Shown in pieces: positions 39,202-49,381 of a stretch of 64,000 bases of DNA (positions are counted from its first letter, which is position 1; every line of letters starts with the position of its first letter). This stretch comes from Terrilactibacillus tamarindi. Lineage in GTDB: Bacteria; Bacillota; Bacilli; Bacillales; Sporolactobacillaceae. The DNA is taken from NCBI RefSeq assembly GCF_009718825.1, contig NZ_WNHB01000011.1, positions 45,404 through 109,403 of the forward strand, written 5' to 3'. The notes under the pieces were generated by a model. The model saw only the letters and a list, made by a program, of their open reading frames with translations, was not told where the DNA came from and made no database searches. The position numbers and the translations under genes are program-made.

Positions 39202-39325
39202 TTAGTCGAAAATAGGTGTTTTAAGCATAAAATTCTTTTCAGAGCAATTCTGACAAAACACTTCAAAATAACAAGAAATCATTCGTCATTGAATGACAGA
39301 CTTTCCAGCAAAATGCTCGTATACT
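39202..39325 (+). promoter_or_regulatory. Probable Spo0A-activated SigA promoter of spoIIGA-sigE
   Basis: -10 TATACT at 39320-39325 and a -35-like ATGACA at 39293-39298 are 21 bases apart, longer than the usual 17. The B. subtilis spoIIG promoter is known for such long spacing and needs Spo0A. Candidate 0A boxes upstream: TTCGTCA (39282-39288, fits TGNCGAA in reverse) and AGTCGAA (39204-39210, one mismatch). The rest of the 316-bp ftsZ-spoIIGA gap shows nothing else. Confidence 0.65.
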
Positions 39326-39353
39326 TATTCCATTAAACAAGATAGATAGGTGG

Positions 39354-40286
39354 GTGAGGAGTATAACCATTTATTTAGATGTGATATGGTTTCTAAATTT
39401 ATGTATTGATTATTTGTTATTAAAACTCACAGTCATCATATTGAAGAGGCAGGTGAAGTCATGGCGTCTTTGGCTCGGCACACTGCTTGCATCAAGTATT
39501 GTCATACTTTTGTTTACACCACTTTCTATCGTCTTTGATCACCCAATAGGTAAATTTTTGTTTTCAACACTTATTATTTTGGTTGTGTTTGGATACCACC
39601 GTTTTTCAACATTCTTACAAAATATATTTGCTTTCTATTTCGTTGCTTTTGGTATAGGTGGAGGGCTATTCGCTGCCCACTACTTTTTTCAATCGAATTC
39701 ATCATATGCAGGCCAAAATTTATTCAGTACCTTAAGTTATGGTGATCCCATTAGTTGGCTATTTGTTGTCATTGGCTTTCCATCCTTATGGTTATTTTCA
39801 AAAAAACGTTTCGATCAAGTTGTTGTCCGAAAATGGCAGCATTCAACCTATGCAGTTATTTACATTTCGTTTCTTGATAAATCTATCTCTGCAAAAGGCA
39901 TCATCGATAGTGGAAACAAATTATATGATCCATTAACACGAGTTCCCGTTATGTTTTTGAATGAATCAGTTTGCAAGTCATTTTTTCCTGATTCTGTTAT
40001 TCAAGAAGGCGTTGACCTTCAAAATGCAATTCAGAATGCGGATTTATCCGATGAGTTACGAAGTAGATTAACAGTTATTCCTTATCGCACAGTAAGTGGC
40101 AAAACCCAACTTATAACCGCTTTTCGTCCTGATGAAGTCATTTTGTTACATGAAGGTCAGAGGATAAAAGCCCCAAAAGTTCTTGTTGCTTTGACCAAGC
40201 AAAATTTATCCGGGGAAGGAGATTTTAATAGTATTCTTCATCCCGACATGTTACTACATGGAAAAATCATTGAAACAGCTTCATGA
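39354..40286 (+). CDS. spoIIGA: SpoIIGA, membrane aspartic protease processing pro-SigE
   Basis: Up to 310 residues. Five N-terminal membrane helices (about 5-160) and a cytoplasmic protease domain with catalytic Asp185 in [14 protein letters not shown]. It cleaves pro-SigE after activation by SpoIIR across the septum. The start is unclear. GTG 39354 directly abuts AGGTGG with no spacer. AGGAG at 39357-39361 is 7 bases from an ATT codon (39369), giving MYLDVIW. Orthologues begin MxIYLDVIW, so the first three to five residues from GTG may not be translated. Confidence 0.93.
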   Translation: MRSITIYLDVIWFLNLCIDYLLLKLTVIILKRQVKSWRLWLGTLLASSIVILLFTPLSIVFDHPIGKFLFSTLIILVVFGYHRFSTFLQNIFAFYFVAFGIGGGLFAAHYFFQSNSSYAGQNLFSTLSYGDPISWLFVVIGFPSLWLFSKKRFDQVVVRKWQHSTYAVIYISFLDKSISAKGIIDSGNKLYDPLTRVPVMFLNESVCKSFFPDSVIQEGVDLQNAIQNADLSDELRSRLTVIPYRTVSGKTQLITAFRPDEVILLHEGQRIKAPKVLVALTKQNLSGEGDFNSILHPDMLLHGKIIETAS

Positions 40287-40314
40287 CATCAATCATTTGA
40301 TAAGGAGGCCAATT

Positions 40315-41034
40315 ATGTATCGTTTGAAACTTTTTTTAAAAAGATTTTGGATTAAGTGTCTAGTGAAATTAAAAATAAAACCAGAAGAGGTTTATTATAT
40401 TGGCGGCAGTGAAGCATTGCCTCCTCCACTATCAAAGGAAGAGGAAGCAGAATTACTCATCCGTCTACCTAAAGGGGATCAAGAGGCACGTTCAACGTTA
40501 ATAGAACGTAATTTGCGTCTTGTCGTTTATATAGCTCGAAAATTTGAAAATACCAAAATAAATATCGAGGACCTTATTAGTATTGGGACCATTGGCTTAA
40601 TTAAAGCGGTAAATACATTTAATCCAGAAAAGAAAATTAAGCTTGCGACATATGCATCTAGATGCATTGAAAATGAAATACTTATGTACCTTCGTAGAAA
40701 TAATAAAACAAGATCTGAAGTCTCTTTCGACGAACCCTTAAATGTTGATTGGGATGGTAATGAACTCCTCTTATCAGATGTTTTGGGAACGGATAATGAT
40801 ATTATTACAAAGGATATGGAAAAAAGAGTCGATCGGACATTATTAAAACAAGCCATTTTAATGCTTAATGATAGAGAAAAAGAAATTATGGAGCTGCGTT
40901 TTGGTTTAGAAGGCGGGAAAGAAAAAACTCAAAAGGATGTTGCAGATCAATTAGGTATATCTCAATCTTATATTTCTCGATTAGAAAAGCGTATTATTAA
41001 ACGTCTGAAGAAGGAATTTAGTAAGATGGTATAA
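40315..41034 (+). CDS. sigE: RNA polymerase sigma-E factor precursor (mother cell)
   Basis: 239 residues, the same length as B. subtilis SigE. The N-terminal 27 residues form the amphipathic pro-peptide ([14 protein letters not shown]...EEVY), cleaved before [12 protein letters not shown]. Region 2 includes [15 protein letters not shown] and [41 protein letters not shown]; region 4 has [28 protein letters not shown]. It drives early mother-cell genes. ATG 40315 is 5 bases from AAGGAGG; the gene follows its protease spoIIGA. Confidence 0.97.
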   Translation: MYRLKLFLKRFWIKCLVKLKIKPEEVYYIGGSEALPPPLSKEEEAELLIRLPKGDQEARSTLIERNLRLVVYIARKFENTKINIEDLISIGTIGLIKAVNTFNPEKKIKLATYASRCIENEILMYLRRNNKTRSEVSFDEPLNVDWDGNELLLSDVLGTDNDIITKDMEKRVDRTLLKQAILMLNDREKEIMELRFGLEGGKEKTQKDVADQLGISQSYISRLEKRIIKRLKKEFSKMV

Positions 41035-41053
41035 AATGGTGTTTTAGGAAAGT

Positions 41054-41081
41054 GCATAAAATTCCCTCGAGAGGAGATACT
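41054..41081 (+). promoter_or_regulatory. Candidate forespore (SigF/SigG-type) promoter of sigG
   Basis: GCATA (41054-41058), a 14-base spacer and GGAGATACT (41073-41081) resemble SigF/SigG promoters. It lies about 36 bases before the sigG GTG. In B. subtilis sigG is transcribed from such a SigF promoter between sigE and sigG. Confidence 0.5.
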
Positions 41082-41117
41082 TTACGTTGTAGAAAGCTCC
41101 GATTAGGGGGGAATTTA

Positions 41118-41897
41118 GTGGCACGAAATAAAGTGGAAATTTGCGGCGTTGACACTGCAACATTGCCTGTACTTAAAAACGAAGAAATGAGAAAACTGTT
41201 TGTACAAATGCAAAATGGACATGACGAAGCAAGAGAAAAACTCGTTAACGGCAATTTAAGACTTGTATTAAGTGTCATTCAAAGATTTAATAACCGTGGT
41301 GAATACATCGACGATTTGTTTCAAGTCGGTTGTATCGGTTTAATGAAATCCATCGACAACTTTGATCTAAGTCAAAATGTTCGATTTTCAACTTATGCCG
41401 TTCCCATGATTATTGGAGAGATTCGAAGGTACTTAAGGGATAATAATCCAATAAGAGTGTCAAGGTCTTTAAGAGATACGGCATACAAAGCCTTACAAGT
41501 AAAAGAACGACTTATTTCCAAATATTCCAAGGAGCCTACAGCTACAGAAATTGCAAAGGAATTAGATTTGCCAGTTGAAGATATTGTTTTTGCTCTTGAT
41601 GCTATACAGGATCCTGTATCGCTATTTGAGCCCATCTATAACGATGGAGGAGATCCGATATTCGTTATGGATCAAATTAGTGATGATAAGAATAAAGACT
41701 TGCAGTGGATTGAGGAAATTGCCCTCAAGGATGCGATGCGTCGATTAGATGATCGAGAAAAACGTATTTTATCCATGCGGTTTTTTCATGGTAAGACTCA
41801 GATGGAAGTTGCTGAAGAGATTGGTATATCTCAAGCGCAAGTCTCAAGGTTAGAAAAAGCAGCTATTAAAGAAATGAATAAGAACATAAAAAGCTAA
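41118..41897 (+). CDS. sigG: RNA polymerase sigma-G factor (late forespore)
   Basis: 259 residues. It begins at GTG 41118 as MARNKVEICGVDTATLPVLKNEEM, the conserved SigG N-terminus, 6 bases from AGGGGGG. Region 2 has NLRLVLSVIQRFNNRGEYIDDLFQVGCIGLMKSIDNFDLS; regions 3 and 4 follow, ending AEEIGISQAQVSRLEKAAIKEM. SigG directs spore protection and germination genes. The open frame extends upstream but the extra residues are unlike the family. Its stop is inside a terminator. Confidence 0.97.
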   Translation: MARNKVEICGVDTATLPVLKNEEMRKLFVQMQNGHDEAREKLVNGNLRLVLSVIQRFNNRGEYIDDLFQVGCIGLMKSIDNFDLSQNVRFSTYAVPMIIGEIRRYLRDNNPIRVSRSLRDTAYKALQVKERLISKYSKEPTATEIAKELDLPVEDIVFALDAIQDPVSLFEPIYNDGGDPIFVMDQISDDKNKDLQWIEEIALKDAMRRLDDREKRILSMRFFHGKTQMEVAEEIGISQAQVSRLEKAAIKEMNKNIKS

Positions 41898-41922
41898 CAC
41901 TTGTAAGTAAAGTGTTAGCTTT
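41890..41922 (+). terminator. Intrinsic terminator of sigG
   Basis: A perfect 13-bp stem AAAGCTAACACTT / AAGTGTTAGCTTT with a 7-base loop; the TAA of sigG lies in its left arm. Confidence 0.88.
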
Positions 41923-42071
41923 AATTTAGATAATTTTTTTAATTCCCTTTTTTAGAATGGAAGACACACACGTAACTAGGAAAAATTTTTGCACACTAAA
42001 TCAAATCATGAACCATAAATTTACGCCATATAGTGTAAGGAGGAGATTATTGAACATCAGGAGGAATTGAG

Positions 42072-42338
42072 ATGACTAGAATATCAGAATTTCAAACAAA
42101 AGAAGTTGTTAATGTTGAGAATGGCAAGAGATTAGGTCATATTGGTGATTTAGAGATAAATTTAGCAACTGGAAAAATTGAAAATTTAGTCATCCCTGGA
42201 GCAAGTAAGATTATGGGTTTTTTTGGGCGAGAAAATGATGTCATCGTTCCTTGGCGAAATATTGTCCGTATTGGTGATGATGTCATTTTAATCCGATTTT
42301 ACGATTCTGAAACAAGTGAGCCTACGGTAAAAGATTAA
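42072..42338 (+). CDS. ylmC: YlmC/YmxH family PRC-barrel protein
   Basis: 88 residues, one PRC-barrel domain: RISEFQTKEVVNVENGKRLGHIGDLEINLATGKIENLVIPG and the ending VPWRNIVRIGDDVILIRF. A second SD-like block lies upstream, and CAGGAGG is the one 8 bases before the ATG. Paralogues ylmC and ymxH are sporulation-associated but uncharacterised. Position right after sigG fits YlmC. Confidence 0.88.
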   Translation: MTRISEFQTKEVVNVENGKRLGHIGDLEINLATGKIENLVIPGASKIMGFFGRENDVIVPWRNIVRIGDDVILIRFYDSETSEPTVKD

Positions 42339-42412
42339 TTCATTCACATGTTCATCACCATCCAATTGTGATAAAATACGATTAAGTCTTGAAACAGGAT
42401 AGGAGATTTATC

Positions 42413-43264
42413 ATGGTTAAGGAACCATTTAATGTGCAAACACCTCATGCACTATTGCTTGGTGATAACAGAGTGCAAGGAAAAGAAACTATCTTAATCG
42501 GTATTACGACACGTAGGCACGGTGTGAGTCAATATCCGTTTCAATCATTAAATATGGGATTTCATATTCATGATCATCCTAATAGCGTCTTAGAGAATAG
42601 ACGAAGATTATCTGAACAACTAAATATTCCCCTGAATCAATGGGTGCAAACTGAACAAGTGCATGGAACAGAAATTTTTCGAGTGACGAAGGAGCATGCC
42701 GGTCAAGGGGCAAGGGATTTACAATCAGTTATAAAAAATGGTGACGGCTTATATACCACAGACAAGGATCTTCTTTTAGTGGCTTGTTTTGCTGATTGTG
42801 TACCGCTTTATTTCTATTCAAAAAAAGGGCATGCCATTGGACTATTGCATGCTGGATGGAGAGGAACGGTTCGTCTTGCTTCCCAAAAAATGGTTCATTT
42901 GTGGGAAGAAGAGTTAAATCTTAAACCGGATGATATTCACGTTGTTATTGGACCGTCAATTGGTCCGTGTTGTTATGTAGTTGATGAAAAAGTGGTGTCA
43001 GAAATCCATAAAATTAAAGGAATTCATATCGAGCAAGTAGCAACACCTCTTGATGAGCATCATGTCTCATTAGATCTAAAGAAATTAAACTGTTTATTAC
43101 TTCAACAAGTCGGCGTACCAGATAGAAATATCATTCAAAGTTCTTATTGCACAAGTTGTTCAAATGATCTGTTTTTCTCTCATCGAAAAGAAAAGGGAAA
43201 AACAGGTCGCATTTTAGGGTTCATTGGAATAAATGAGGAGAAAGATGAAAATGAAAAGCGTTAA
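42413..43264 (+). CDS. pgeF: Purine nucleoside phosphorylase/laccase-domain protein YlmD (PgeF family)
   Basis: 283 residues. The DUF152 fold with the zinc-site residues His in TEQVHGTEI, Cys in [11 protein letters not shown] and His in [11 protein letters not shown], plus [15 protein letters not shown] and the closing [24 protein letters not shown]. Homologues are reported both as purine nucleoside phosphorylases and as peptidoglycan-editing (PgeF) enzymes; which applies here is unknown. ATG 42413 follows AGGAGA. Its end overlaps ylmE by 20 bp. Confidence 0.92.
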   Translation: MVKEPFNVQTPHALLLGDNRVQGKETILIGITTRRHGVSQYPFQSLNMGFHIHDHPNSVLENRRRLSEQLNIPLNQWVQTEQVHGTEIFRVTKEHAGQGARDLQSVIKNGDGLYTTDKDLLLVACFADCVPLYFYSKKGHAIGLLHAGWRGTVRLASQKMVHLWEEELNLKPDDIHVVIGPSIGPCCYVVDEKVVSEIHKIKGIHIEQVATPLDEHHVSLDLKKLNCLLLQQVGVPDRNIIQSSYCTSCSNDLFFSHRKEKGKTGRILGFIGINEEKDENEKR

Positions 43265-43940
43265 AAGTCAATTAGATCAAATTAACATGACTATCAGAGA
43301 AGCTTGTGAGAAATCGGGGCGGTCTGTGGAAGACGTAAAGATTATTGGTGTGACTAAGTATGTTAGCCCATCACGAACGAAAGAGGCCATAGATGCAGGA
43401 ATTAAGCATATCGGAGAAAATCGCATGGAAGGCCTTTTACATAAACAAGAAACAATTTTACGTGACCAAGCTAAATGGCATTTCATTGGGTCTCTGCAAA
43501 CACGAAAAGTTAAAGAAGTGCTTCCGCATATCGATTATTTACATTCTCTTGATCGTCTTTCTTTGGCGAAAGAAATTGAAAAAAGGTTAACTGATCACGT
43601 GTTAGATTGTTTTGTGCAAGTAAACGTCTCAGGAGAGGAATCGAAGCACGGTATTTCACTTGAAGATGTGATCCCATTTATGCATGAATTGAAAGAATTC
43701 AAACATTTGCGTATAATTGGATTAATGACAATGGCGCCTTTTACAGATGATCAAGAGCTCATTAGACATGTTTTTAGAAGGTTAAAAGAATGCCAATTAG
43801 AAGTTCAAAATATGAAGATAGAAAATGCTCCCTGCACGGAATTATCGATGGGTATGTCGAATGATTATCGGATTGCAATTGAAGAAGGTGCGACGTTTGT
43901 CCGTATAGGAACCGCTTTAGTCGGCAAAGACATAGAGTAG
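43245..43940 (+). CDS. ylmE: YggS/YlmE family pyridoxal phosphate homeostasis protein
   Basis: 231 residues. A single TIM-barrel alanine-racemase-like fold that binds PLP without a known reaction. The PLP lysine is in [19 protein letters not shown] (about residue 35), with [47 protein letters not shown] and [32 protein letters not shown] 43245 or 43251 are both possible after GAGGAG. It lies between pgeF and sepF as in most Firmicutes. Confidence 0.94.
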   Translation: MKMKSVKSQLDQINMTIREACEKSGRSVEDVKIIGVTKYVSPSRTKEAIDAGIKHIGENRMEGLLHKQETILRDQAKWHFIGSLQTRKVKEVLPHIDYLHSLDRLSLAKEIEKRLTDHVLDCFVQVNVSGEESKHGISLEDVIPFMHELKEFKHLRIIGLMTMAPFTDDQELIRHVFRRLKECQLEVQNMKIENAPCTELSMGMSNDYRIAIEEGATFVRIGTALVGKDIE

Positions 43941-44063
43941 CTAGTCTGTTTCTTTCTAGGACGGACAAGGTATGGGGAATCTAAATGAGACTGATTTTCT
44001 AATTGGGACTGTTGTAATCTAAACTTTTTTCCCTAAAAGAAACCGAATAAAGGAGAATGAGCC

Positions 44064-44516
44064 ATGGGTCTAAAGACAAAATTGAAACGCTTTTTTGACC
44101 TTGATCTTGATGATGAGTCCAATACCGAAATCAATCAAGATGAAACAGCTTCAACCTTAATGAAAGAGGATCATCGATCTTCACAGTCCAATAGACCCGT
44201 TAGTGCGCTTAAAAATGATAAAAAGGTTGTATCTCTACAGACCGTTCACTTACCTTCAAAAGTGATGTTCATGGAACCACAAACATTTGCAGATGTTGAG
44301 ACAATGACCATTCATGTAAAAAGTCGGCGAACCGTCATCATTAATCTTGATCGTGTTTCTCCAGAATTGGGAAGACGTATACTGGATTTCTTAAGTGGAG
44401 CGACCTTTGCATTAGATGGACATATTCAAAAGTTAGCTGTAAATACATTTATGTTTGCACCTGAACATGTGGACATCACAAAAATTATTTCAGATTGGGA
44501 ACAGAATAAACTATAA
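44064..44516 (+). CDS. sepF: Cell division protein SepF
   Basis: 150 residues. N-terminal amphipathic membrane-binding helix MGLKTKLKRFFDL, an acidic linker (about 15-70) and a compact C-terminal domain (about 72-150) with TFADVETMTIHVKSRRTVIINLDRVSPELGRRILDFLSGATFALDGHIQKL. SepF polymerises and binds the FtsZ C-terminus, as a second membrane anchor beside FtsA. GGAGAATGAG precedes the ATG. Confidence 0.96.
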   Translation: MGLKTKLKRFFDLDLDDESNTEINQDETASTLMKEDHRSSQSNRPVSALKNDKKVVSLQTVHLPSKVMFMEPQTFADVETMTIHVKSRRTVIINLDRVSPELGRRILDFLSGATFALDGHIQKLAVNTFMFAPEHVDITKIISDWEQNKL

Positions 44517-44534
44517 AAAAGGTGGGGAAACGAT

Positions 44535-44801
44535 TTGGCCTATATGATAGCCGATATTGTTGCAAGAATCATTGAAATTTATTCATGGATTCTTATTATT
44601 TACATTCTAATGTCTTGGGTACCTAATGTGAAATCATCTTCAGTCGGTCAATTATTTGAAAGACTATGCGAGCCTTTTTTAGAACCATTTCGCAGGATTA
44701 TTCCTCCAATTGGTGGCATGATTGATATTTCACCCATTGCAGCTTTTTTTGTCTTAAATTTAGCTTCAAGAGGCGTCGCTACACTAGCGTCGTATTTGTA
44801 G
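44535..44801 (+). CDS. ylmG: YggT-family membrane protein YlmG
   Basis: 88 residues with two membrane helices separated by SWVPNVKSSSVGQLFERLCEPFLEPFRRIIPPIGGMIDISPI, the signature loop of the YggT/YlmG family. It starts at TTG 44535, with GGTGGGG 7 bases before; ATG 44544 is a possible alternative. Homologues are linked to envelope or division functions; biochemical role unknown. Confidence 0.9.
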   Translation: MAYMIADIVARIIEIYSWILIIYILMSWVPNVKSSSVGQLFERLCEPFLEPFRRIIPPIGGMIDISPIAAFFVLNLASRGVATLASYL

Positions 44802-44809
44802 GGTAGACC

Positions 44810-45583
44810 ATGACTTTATACGATCATTTTAGGAAGGAAGAAAGGCCTTTTATCGATCATGTTTTAGATTGGAAAGAGCAGGTTGAAATGAGATATCAGC
44901 CAAAACTAACGGAATTTCTGGATCCAAGGCAACAAGAAATGATTCGTTTAGTTATTGGAAATAACGAAGACGTGAATATAACATTTTTCGGTGGATATAA
45001 AGAAGCCGAACGGGCCAGAGCTTTTTTATATCCATCATACATAGAGCCATCTGAAGATAATTTTGATATTGCCTGTTTTGAACTTCGGTATGCTACTAAA
45101 TTTGTGCAAATTGAGCATCCCAAATTATTGGGATCACTTCTCCATTTGGGTCTTATTCGAGATAAATTCGGTGATCTTTTAGTTGCAGATGGACGAGCAC
45201 AGTTTATCGTTACAAAAGAGGTATCTGACTATATTAAATTGAATTTAACACATGTTGGGAAAAGTCCTGTACAAGCAGAGATAATTAAACCGAATGAGCT
45301 ATTACATATTAGTCTAGATTGGAAAGAAACTACTGGAACTGTGTCTTCTATGAGATTGGATACTGTTTTAAGTGAAGTTTATCGTATGTCCAGAACAAAG
45401 GCTACCGAATATATCGACCATCTTTTAGTTAAAGTTAACTGGAAAGTGATTGAAAAAAATACATTTGAATTAAAGACAGGGGATATTTTGTCAGTTCGAG
45501 GAAAAGGCCGTTGTAAAATTATTCAGATTGAAGGCTTCACAAAAAAAGACAAAATACGCATCCGTTATGGTAAACTAGACTAG
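44810..45583 (+). CDS. ylmH: S4-domain RNA-binding protein YlmH (RqcP2)
   Basis: 257 residues. An N-terminal YlmH domain (about 1-175, with FLDPRQQEMIRLVIGN and FFGGYKEAERARAFLYP) and a C-terminal S4 RNA-binding domain (about 180-245, MRLDTVLSEVYRMSRTKATEYIDHLLVKVNWKVIEKN). In B. subtilis YlmH acts as a second P-site factor for C-terminal alanine tailing in ribosome quality control (RqcP2). Notably rqcH lies in the same window. Confidence 0.93.
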   Translation: MTLYDHFRKEERPFIDHVLDWKEQVEMRYQPKLTEFLDPRQQEMIRLVIGNNEDVNITFFGGYKEAERARAFLYPSYIEPSEDNFDIACFELRYATKFVQIEHPKLLGSLLHLGLIRDKFGDLLVADGRAQFIVTKEVSDYIKLNLTHVGKSPVQAEIIKPNELLHISLDWKETTGTVSSMRLDTVLSEVYRMSRTKATEYIDHLLVKVNWKVIEKNTFELKTGDILSVRGKGRCKIIQIEGFTKKDKIRIRYGKLD

Positions 45584-45695
45584 AGAGTATCTTTAACATC
45601 CGTTTCATCTAAGATAATTTTAATATTTATTAAAGGAATTTATCTTTTTTTGTCGAATTTAAGTAGTAACGATTACTGACTTGGAGGTGGCAACT

Positions 45696-46187
45696 TTGCC
45701 ATTAACACCATTGGATATTCATAATAAGGAGTTTTCACGAGGTTTTCGTGGGTATGACGAAGACGAAGTCAATGATTTCTTAGATCAAATTATCAAAGAT
45801 TACGAAACCCTCATTCGTGAGAAAAAAGACCTCGCTGAAGAAAAACGATTATTAGAAGAAAAAGTAAGCCACTTTTCTAATATTGAGACAACCTTAAATA
45901 AAACCATTCTTGTAGCTCAAGAAACAGCTGAGGAAGTTAAGCAAAATGCTTCCAAAGAAGCAAAATTAATTGTAAAAGAAGCAGAAAAAAATGCTGATCG
46001 TATTATTAATGAAGCGTTATCTAAAGCAAGAAAAGTAACAGTTGACATTGAAGAATTAAAAAAAGAAGCCAGTGTCTACCGCACAAGATTCCGCATGCTA
46101 ATTGAAGCACAATTGGAATTACTTAAAAACGATGATTGGGATAGTCTTTCAAAACCGTTTGAAGAAGAAGAAATTGTCCAAAAATAG
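45696..46187 (+). CDS. divIVA: Cell division initiation protein DivIVA
   Basis: 163 residues starting at TTG 45696, which gives the conserved MPLTPLDIHNKEFSRGFRGYDEDEVNDFLDQI; GGAGGTGG lies 5 bases upstream. The N-terminal membrane-binding domain is followed by a long coiled coil (about 60-155) ending LIEAQLELLKNDDWD. It marks negatively curved membrane at septa and poles, positions Min proteins and, in sporulation, anchors the chromosome. Confidence 0.96.
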   Translation: MPLTPLDIHNKEFSRGFRGYDEDEVNDFLDQIIKDYETLIREKKDLAEEKRLLEEKVSHFSNIETTLNKTILVAQETAEEVKQNASKEAKLIVKEAEKNADRIINEALSKARKVTVDIEELKKEASVYRTRFRMLIEAQLELLKNDDWDSLSKPFEEEEIVQK

Positions 46188-46289
46188 TAAGTATAACTTG
46201 ACGAAAGGGTTAGCTTTTTCATATACTATGGCTAACTAGTTCAATTTGATATGATTAGAACGTTGAAGAGGAAAGTATTATTGGGTATG

Positions 46290-46512
46290 ACGTAGGAAAG
46301 CGATTCAGGAAACGGTGTGAGCCTGATCTACATAACAATAAGAAAATCACCTCTGAGTTCCATTCCTGAAAGTATGTTGACGATTAAGGTTTGGCGTATC
46401 ATTCGCGTTAAGAATGTTGGAGTCAGTAAAAGGTAAAGTCGTTTTTTTATTCTTTTACTATTAGGGTGGTACCACGGTCCTTCCGTCCCTTTTTGGGCGG
46501 GGGACCTTTTTA
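46290..46512 (+). promoter_or_regulatory. Isoleucine T-box leader of ileS
   Basis: The T-box core AGGGTGGTACCACG is at 46463-46476, followed by the competing terminator arm region (GTCCTTCCGTCCC, then GGGCGGGGGAC and a T run). The specifier loop region GAAAATCACCTCTGAG contains ATC (46346-46348), an isoleucine codon. Uncharged tRNA-Ile should stabilise the antiterminator and switch on ileS. The left end of the leader is approximate. Confidence 0.93.
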
Positions 46513-46545
46513 TATTTTTACAGTGAAGATGTGGAGGAAGAAAAA

Positions 46546-49302
46546 ATGAATTATAAAGACACCTTGCTCATGCCAAAAACTGATTTTCCAATGCGAGGTA
46601 ATTTACCAAATAAAGAACCTAAAATGCAGGAACAATGGAAAACAGATCAAGTGTATAAGAAATCCCTAGATAGAACGGAAGGAAGACCTTTATTTGTATT
46701 ACATGATGGCCCTCCTTACGCTAATGGTGATATCCATATAGGTCATGCAGAAAATAAAGTGTTAAAAGATATGATTATCCGATATAAATCGATGTCTGGT
46801 TTCAGAGCTCCTTATGTACCAGGATGGGATACACACGGGTTGCCTATTGAACAGGCTCTGACAAAAAAAGGAGTTAATCGTAAAAAGATGTCAGTAGCTG
46901 AATTTCGAGAAAAATGCATGGAATACGCTTTAAAACAAGTAGAACATCAAAAAACTCAATTTATGAAATTGGGGGTTCGTGGTGACTGGGAACATCCTTA
47001 TGTCACATTAGATAAAAACTATGAAGCTGAACAAATTAAAGTATTTGGTGAGATGGCCAAAAAAGGATACATCTATAAGGATAAAAAAACCATTTATTGG
47101 TCTCCATCATCTGAATCTGCCTTAGCGGAAGCAGAGATTGAATATCAAGATAAACGTTCCCCATCAATTTATGTTGCATTTAAAGTGAAAGATGGTAAAA
47201 ATGTGCTTCATCAAGATGAAGAAGTCGTTATTTGGACAACAACACCTTGGACCATGCCATCAAACCTTGGTATTGCGGTTAATCCTAAATTCACTTATAG
47301 TGTTGTCCAAGTGAAGGATCGTAAATTTGTTGTTGCAGAGGATTTAATCCATTCGTTAACGGAAACATTGGAATGGGAAAATCCTAAGGTCTTGCGTAAT
47401 ATAAATGGGAAAGATTTAGAATACGTGGTTTGTTGTCACCCTTTCTATGACCGTGATTCCTTAATGATTCTTGGAGACCACGTCACTCTTGATGCAGGTA
47501 CTGGATGTGTTCATACAGCGCCTGGTCATGGTGAAGATGACTTCTTTATTGGGAAAAAATATGGTCTTGACATTTTATGTCCCGTTGATGAAAAAGGTGT
47601 ACTCACACATGAAGCACCTGGTTTTGAAGGGCTATTCTATGATAAAGCAAATAAACCAATTACAGATAAGTTAAAAGAAGTTGGGGCTCTTCTTAAACTT
47701 GAATTCTTTACCCACTCATATCCACATGACTGGCGTACAAAAAAACCTGTCATTTTCCGTGCAACGAAGCAATGGTTTGCATCAATTAAAGCCATTCGGG
47801 ATCAGATGCTTGAGGAAATCCACGAAATTAAGTGGGTGCCATCATGGGGAGAAACAAGACTCTTTAATATGATCCGAGATCGTGAAGATTGGTGTATTTC
47901 AAGACAAAGAGCGTGGGGCGTGCCAATTCCTGTCTTTTATGGTGAAGATGGAGAACCTATTATTACAGATGAAACGATTAATCATGTTTCTAACCTATTC
48001 AGGGAATATGGCTCTAATGTTTGGTTCGAAAGAGAAGCAAAAGACCTTCTTCCTGAAGGATTTACATCTGAACACAGTCCAAATGGTATTTTCAAAAAAG
48101 AAACAGACATTATGGATGTATGGTTTGATTCTGGATCATCCCATCAAGGGGTACTCGCATCAAGACCGGAACTTAGACGTCCGGCAGATCTCTATCTAGA
48201 AGGATCTGACCAATATCGTGGGTGGTTTAACTCATCACTATCAACAAGTGTTGCAGTCACGGGTAAAGCACCATACAAACAAATCCTTAGCCACGGCTTT
48301 GCACTCGATGGTGAAGGTAAAAAAATGAGTAAATCGGTCGGAAACGTGATTGATCCAATTAAAGTGATGAAACAGTTAGGTGCCGATATCATTCGATTAT
48401 GGGTATCTTCAGTTGATTATCAAGCGGATGCAAGGGTATCTAACGAAATTTTAAATCAAGTGGCTGAAGTATATCGTAAAATTCGTAATACGATGCGCTT
48501 CATGCTTGGAAATTTAAATGGGTTCGAGGCAAGTGATCGAGTAGATTATAACGATATGCCTGAACTTGAACAATATATGATGATTAAATTGAATCATCTT
48601 GTAGAAAAAGTTAAAACAGCATATGATCAATACCAATTCTTAACAGTATATAATGCCATCCATAACTACTGCACAACAGATCTTAGTGCCTTTTATATGG
48701 ATATAGCAAAAGATACTTTATATATTGAACCGAAAAATAGCTTGCGTCGTAAATCAGCTCAAACGGTTCTTTATGATACCATTACAGCTCTTACAAAATT
48801 ATTATCACCCATTATTCCGCACACTGCAGAAGAGGTTTGGAGCTACATTCCTGGAACGGAAGGATACGTACAACTAACAGATATGCCGGAAGTTCAAACA
48901 TTTGATAATGCTCCTGAATTAAAGGACAAATGGGATAAATTGGTTGACTTGCGTAATGATGTATTAAAATCACTTGAAAAAGCTCGAAACGCAAAAATTA
49001 TTGGAAAATCACTTGAAGCGGGTGTCACATTATATCCAAGTGAAGCATATGGAACTTTTTTAAAGGATGCAAAAGAATTGGATAAACTATTCATCGTATC
49101 AGAAGTCCATATTGGCGGTAGCTTAGACGATGCTCCAGCAGAAAGCGAGTCATATCAAGACGTTGCTGTTGTTGTAAAACCTGCTGAAGGTGAAAAATGT
49201 GAACGTTGTTGGACTATTTCTCCAACTGTTGGAGAGGATCATGATCATCCAACACTCTGTTCATCGTGTGCAGCTATTGTAAAAGAGAATTATGAAGGTT
49301 AA
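46546..49302 (+). CDS. ileS: Isoleucyl-tRNA synthetase
   Basis: 918 residues, class I synthetase with HIGH ([10 protein letters not shown], about residue 60) and KMSKS ([10 protein letters not shown], about 595), the editing CP1 insertion between them and a C-terminal zinc site CERCW...CSSC. This is the bacterial IleS1 type, without mupirocin-resistance features of IleS2. ATG 46546 is 7 bases from GGAGGAAG. Controlled by the T-box directly upstream. Confidence 0.97.
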   Translation: MNYKDTLLMPKTDFPMRGNLPNKEPKMQEQWKTDQVYKKSLDRTEGRPLFVLHDGPPYANGDIHIGHAENKVLKDMIIRYKSMSGFRAPYVPGWDTHGLPIEQALTKKGVNRKKMSVAEFREKCMEYALKQVEHQKTQFMKLGVRGDWEHPYVTLDKNYEAEQIKVFGEMAKKGYIYKDKKTIYWSPSSESALAEAEIEYQDKRSPSIYVAFKVKDGKNVLHQDEEVVIWTTTPWTMPSNLGIAVNPKFTYSVVQVKDRKFVVAEDLIHSLTETLEWENPKVLRNINGKDLEYVVCCHPFYDRDSLMILGDHVTLDAGTGCVHTAPGHGEDDFFIGKKYGLDILCPVDEKGVLTHEAPGFEGLFYDKANKPITDKLKEVGALLKLEFFTHSYPHDWRTKKPVIFRATKQWFASIKAIRDQMLEEIHEIKWVPSWGETRLFNMIRDREDWCISRQRAWGVPIPVFYGEDGEPIITDETINHVSNLFREYGSNVWFEREAKDLLPEGFTSEHSPNGIFKKETDIMDVWFDSGSSHQGVLASRPELRRPADLYLEGSDQYRGWFNSSLSTSVAVTGKAPYKQILSHGFALDGEGKKMSKSVGNVIDPIKVMKQLGADIIRLWVSSVDYQADARVSNEILNQVAEVYRKIRNTMRFMLGNLNGFEASDRVDYNDMPELEQYMMIKLNHLVEKVKTAYDQYQFLTVYNAIHNYCTTDLSAFYMDIAKDTLYIEPKNSLRRKSAQTVLYDTITALTKLLSPIIPHTAEEVWSYIPGTEGYVQLTDMPEVQTFDNAPELKDKWDKLVDLRNDVLKSLEKARNAKIIGKSLEAGVTLYPSEAYGTFLKDAKELDKLFIVSEVHIGGSLDDAPAESESYQDVAVVVKPAEGEKCERCWTISPTVGEDHDHPTLCSSCAAIVKENYEG

Positions 49303-49324
49303 TTTGTAAAAACTTAGTTAGTCT

Positions 49325-49380
49325 AAAACCTCCTTATTTGATGAACACTAAGAGATGTTCGAAGGATAAGGAGGGTTTTT
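49325..49380 (+). terminator. Terminator of ileS that contains the ylyA ribosome binding site
   Basis: AAAACCTCCTTAT pairs with ATAAGGAGGGTTTT, with an inner GAACA/TGTTC stem, then TTTTT. The right arm AAGGAGGG is also the only ribosome binding site for ylyA, whose ATG is 2 bases beyond. Confidence 0.85.
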
Positions 49381-49381
49381 C

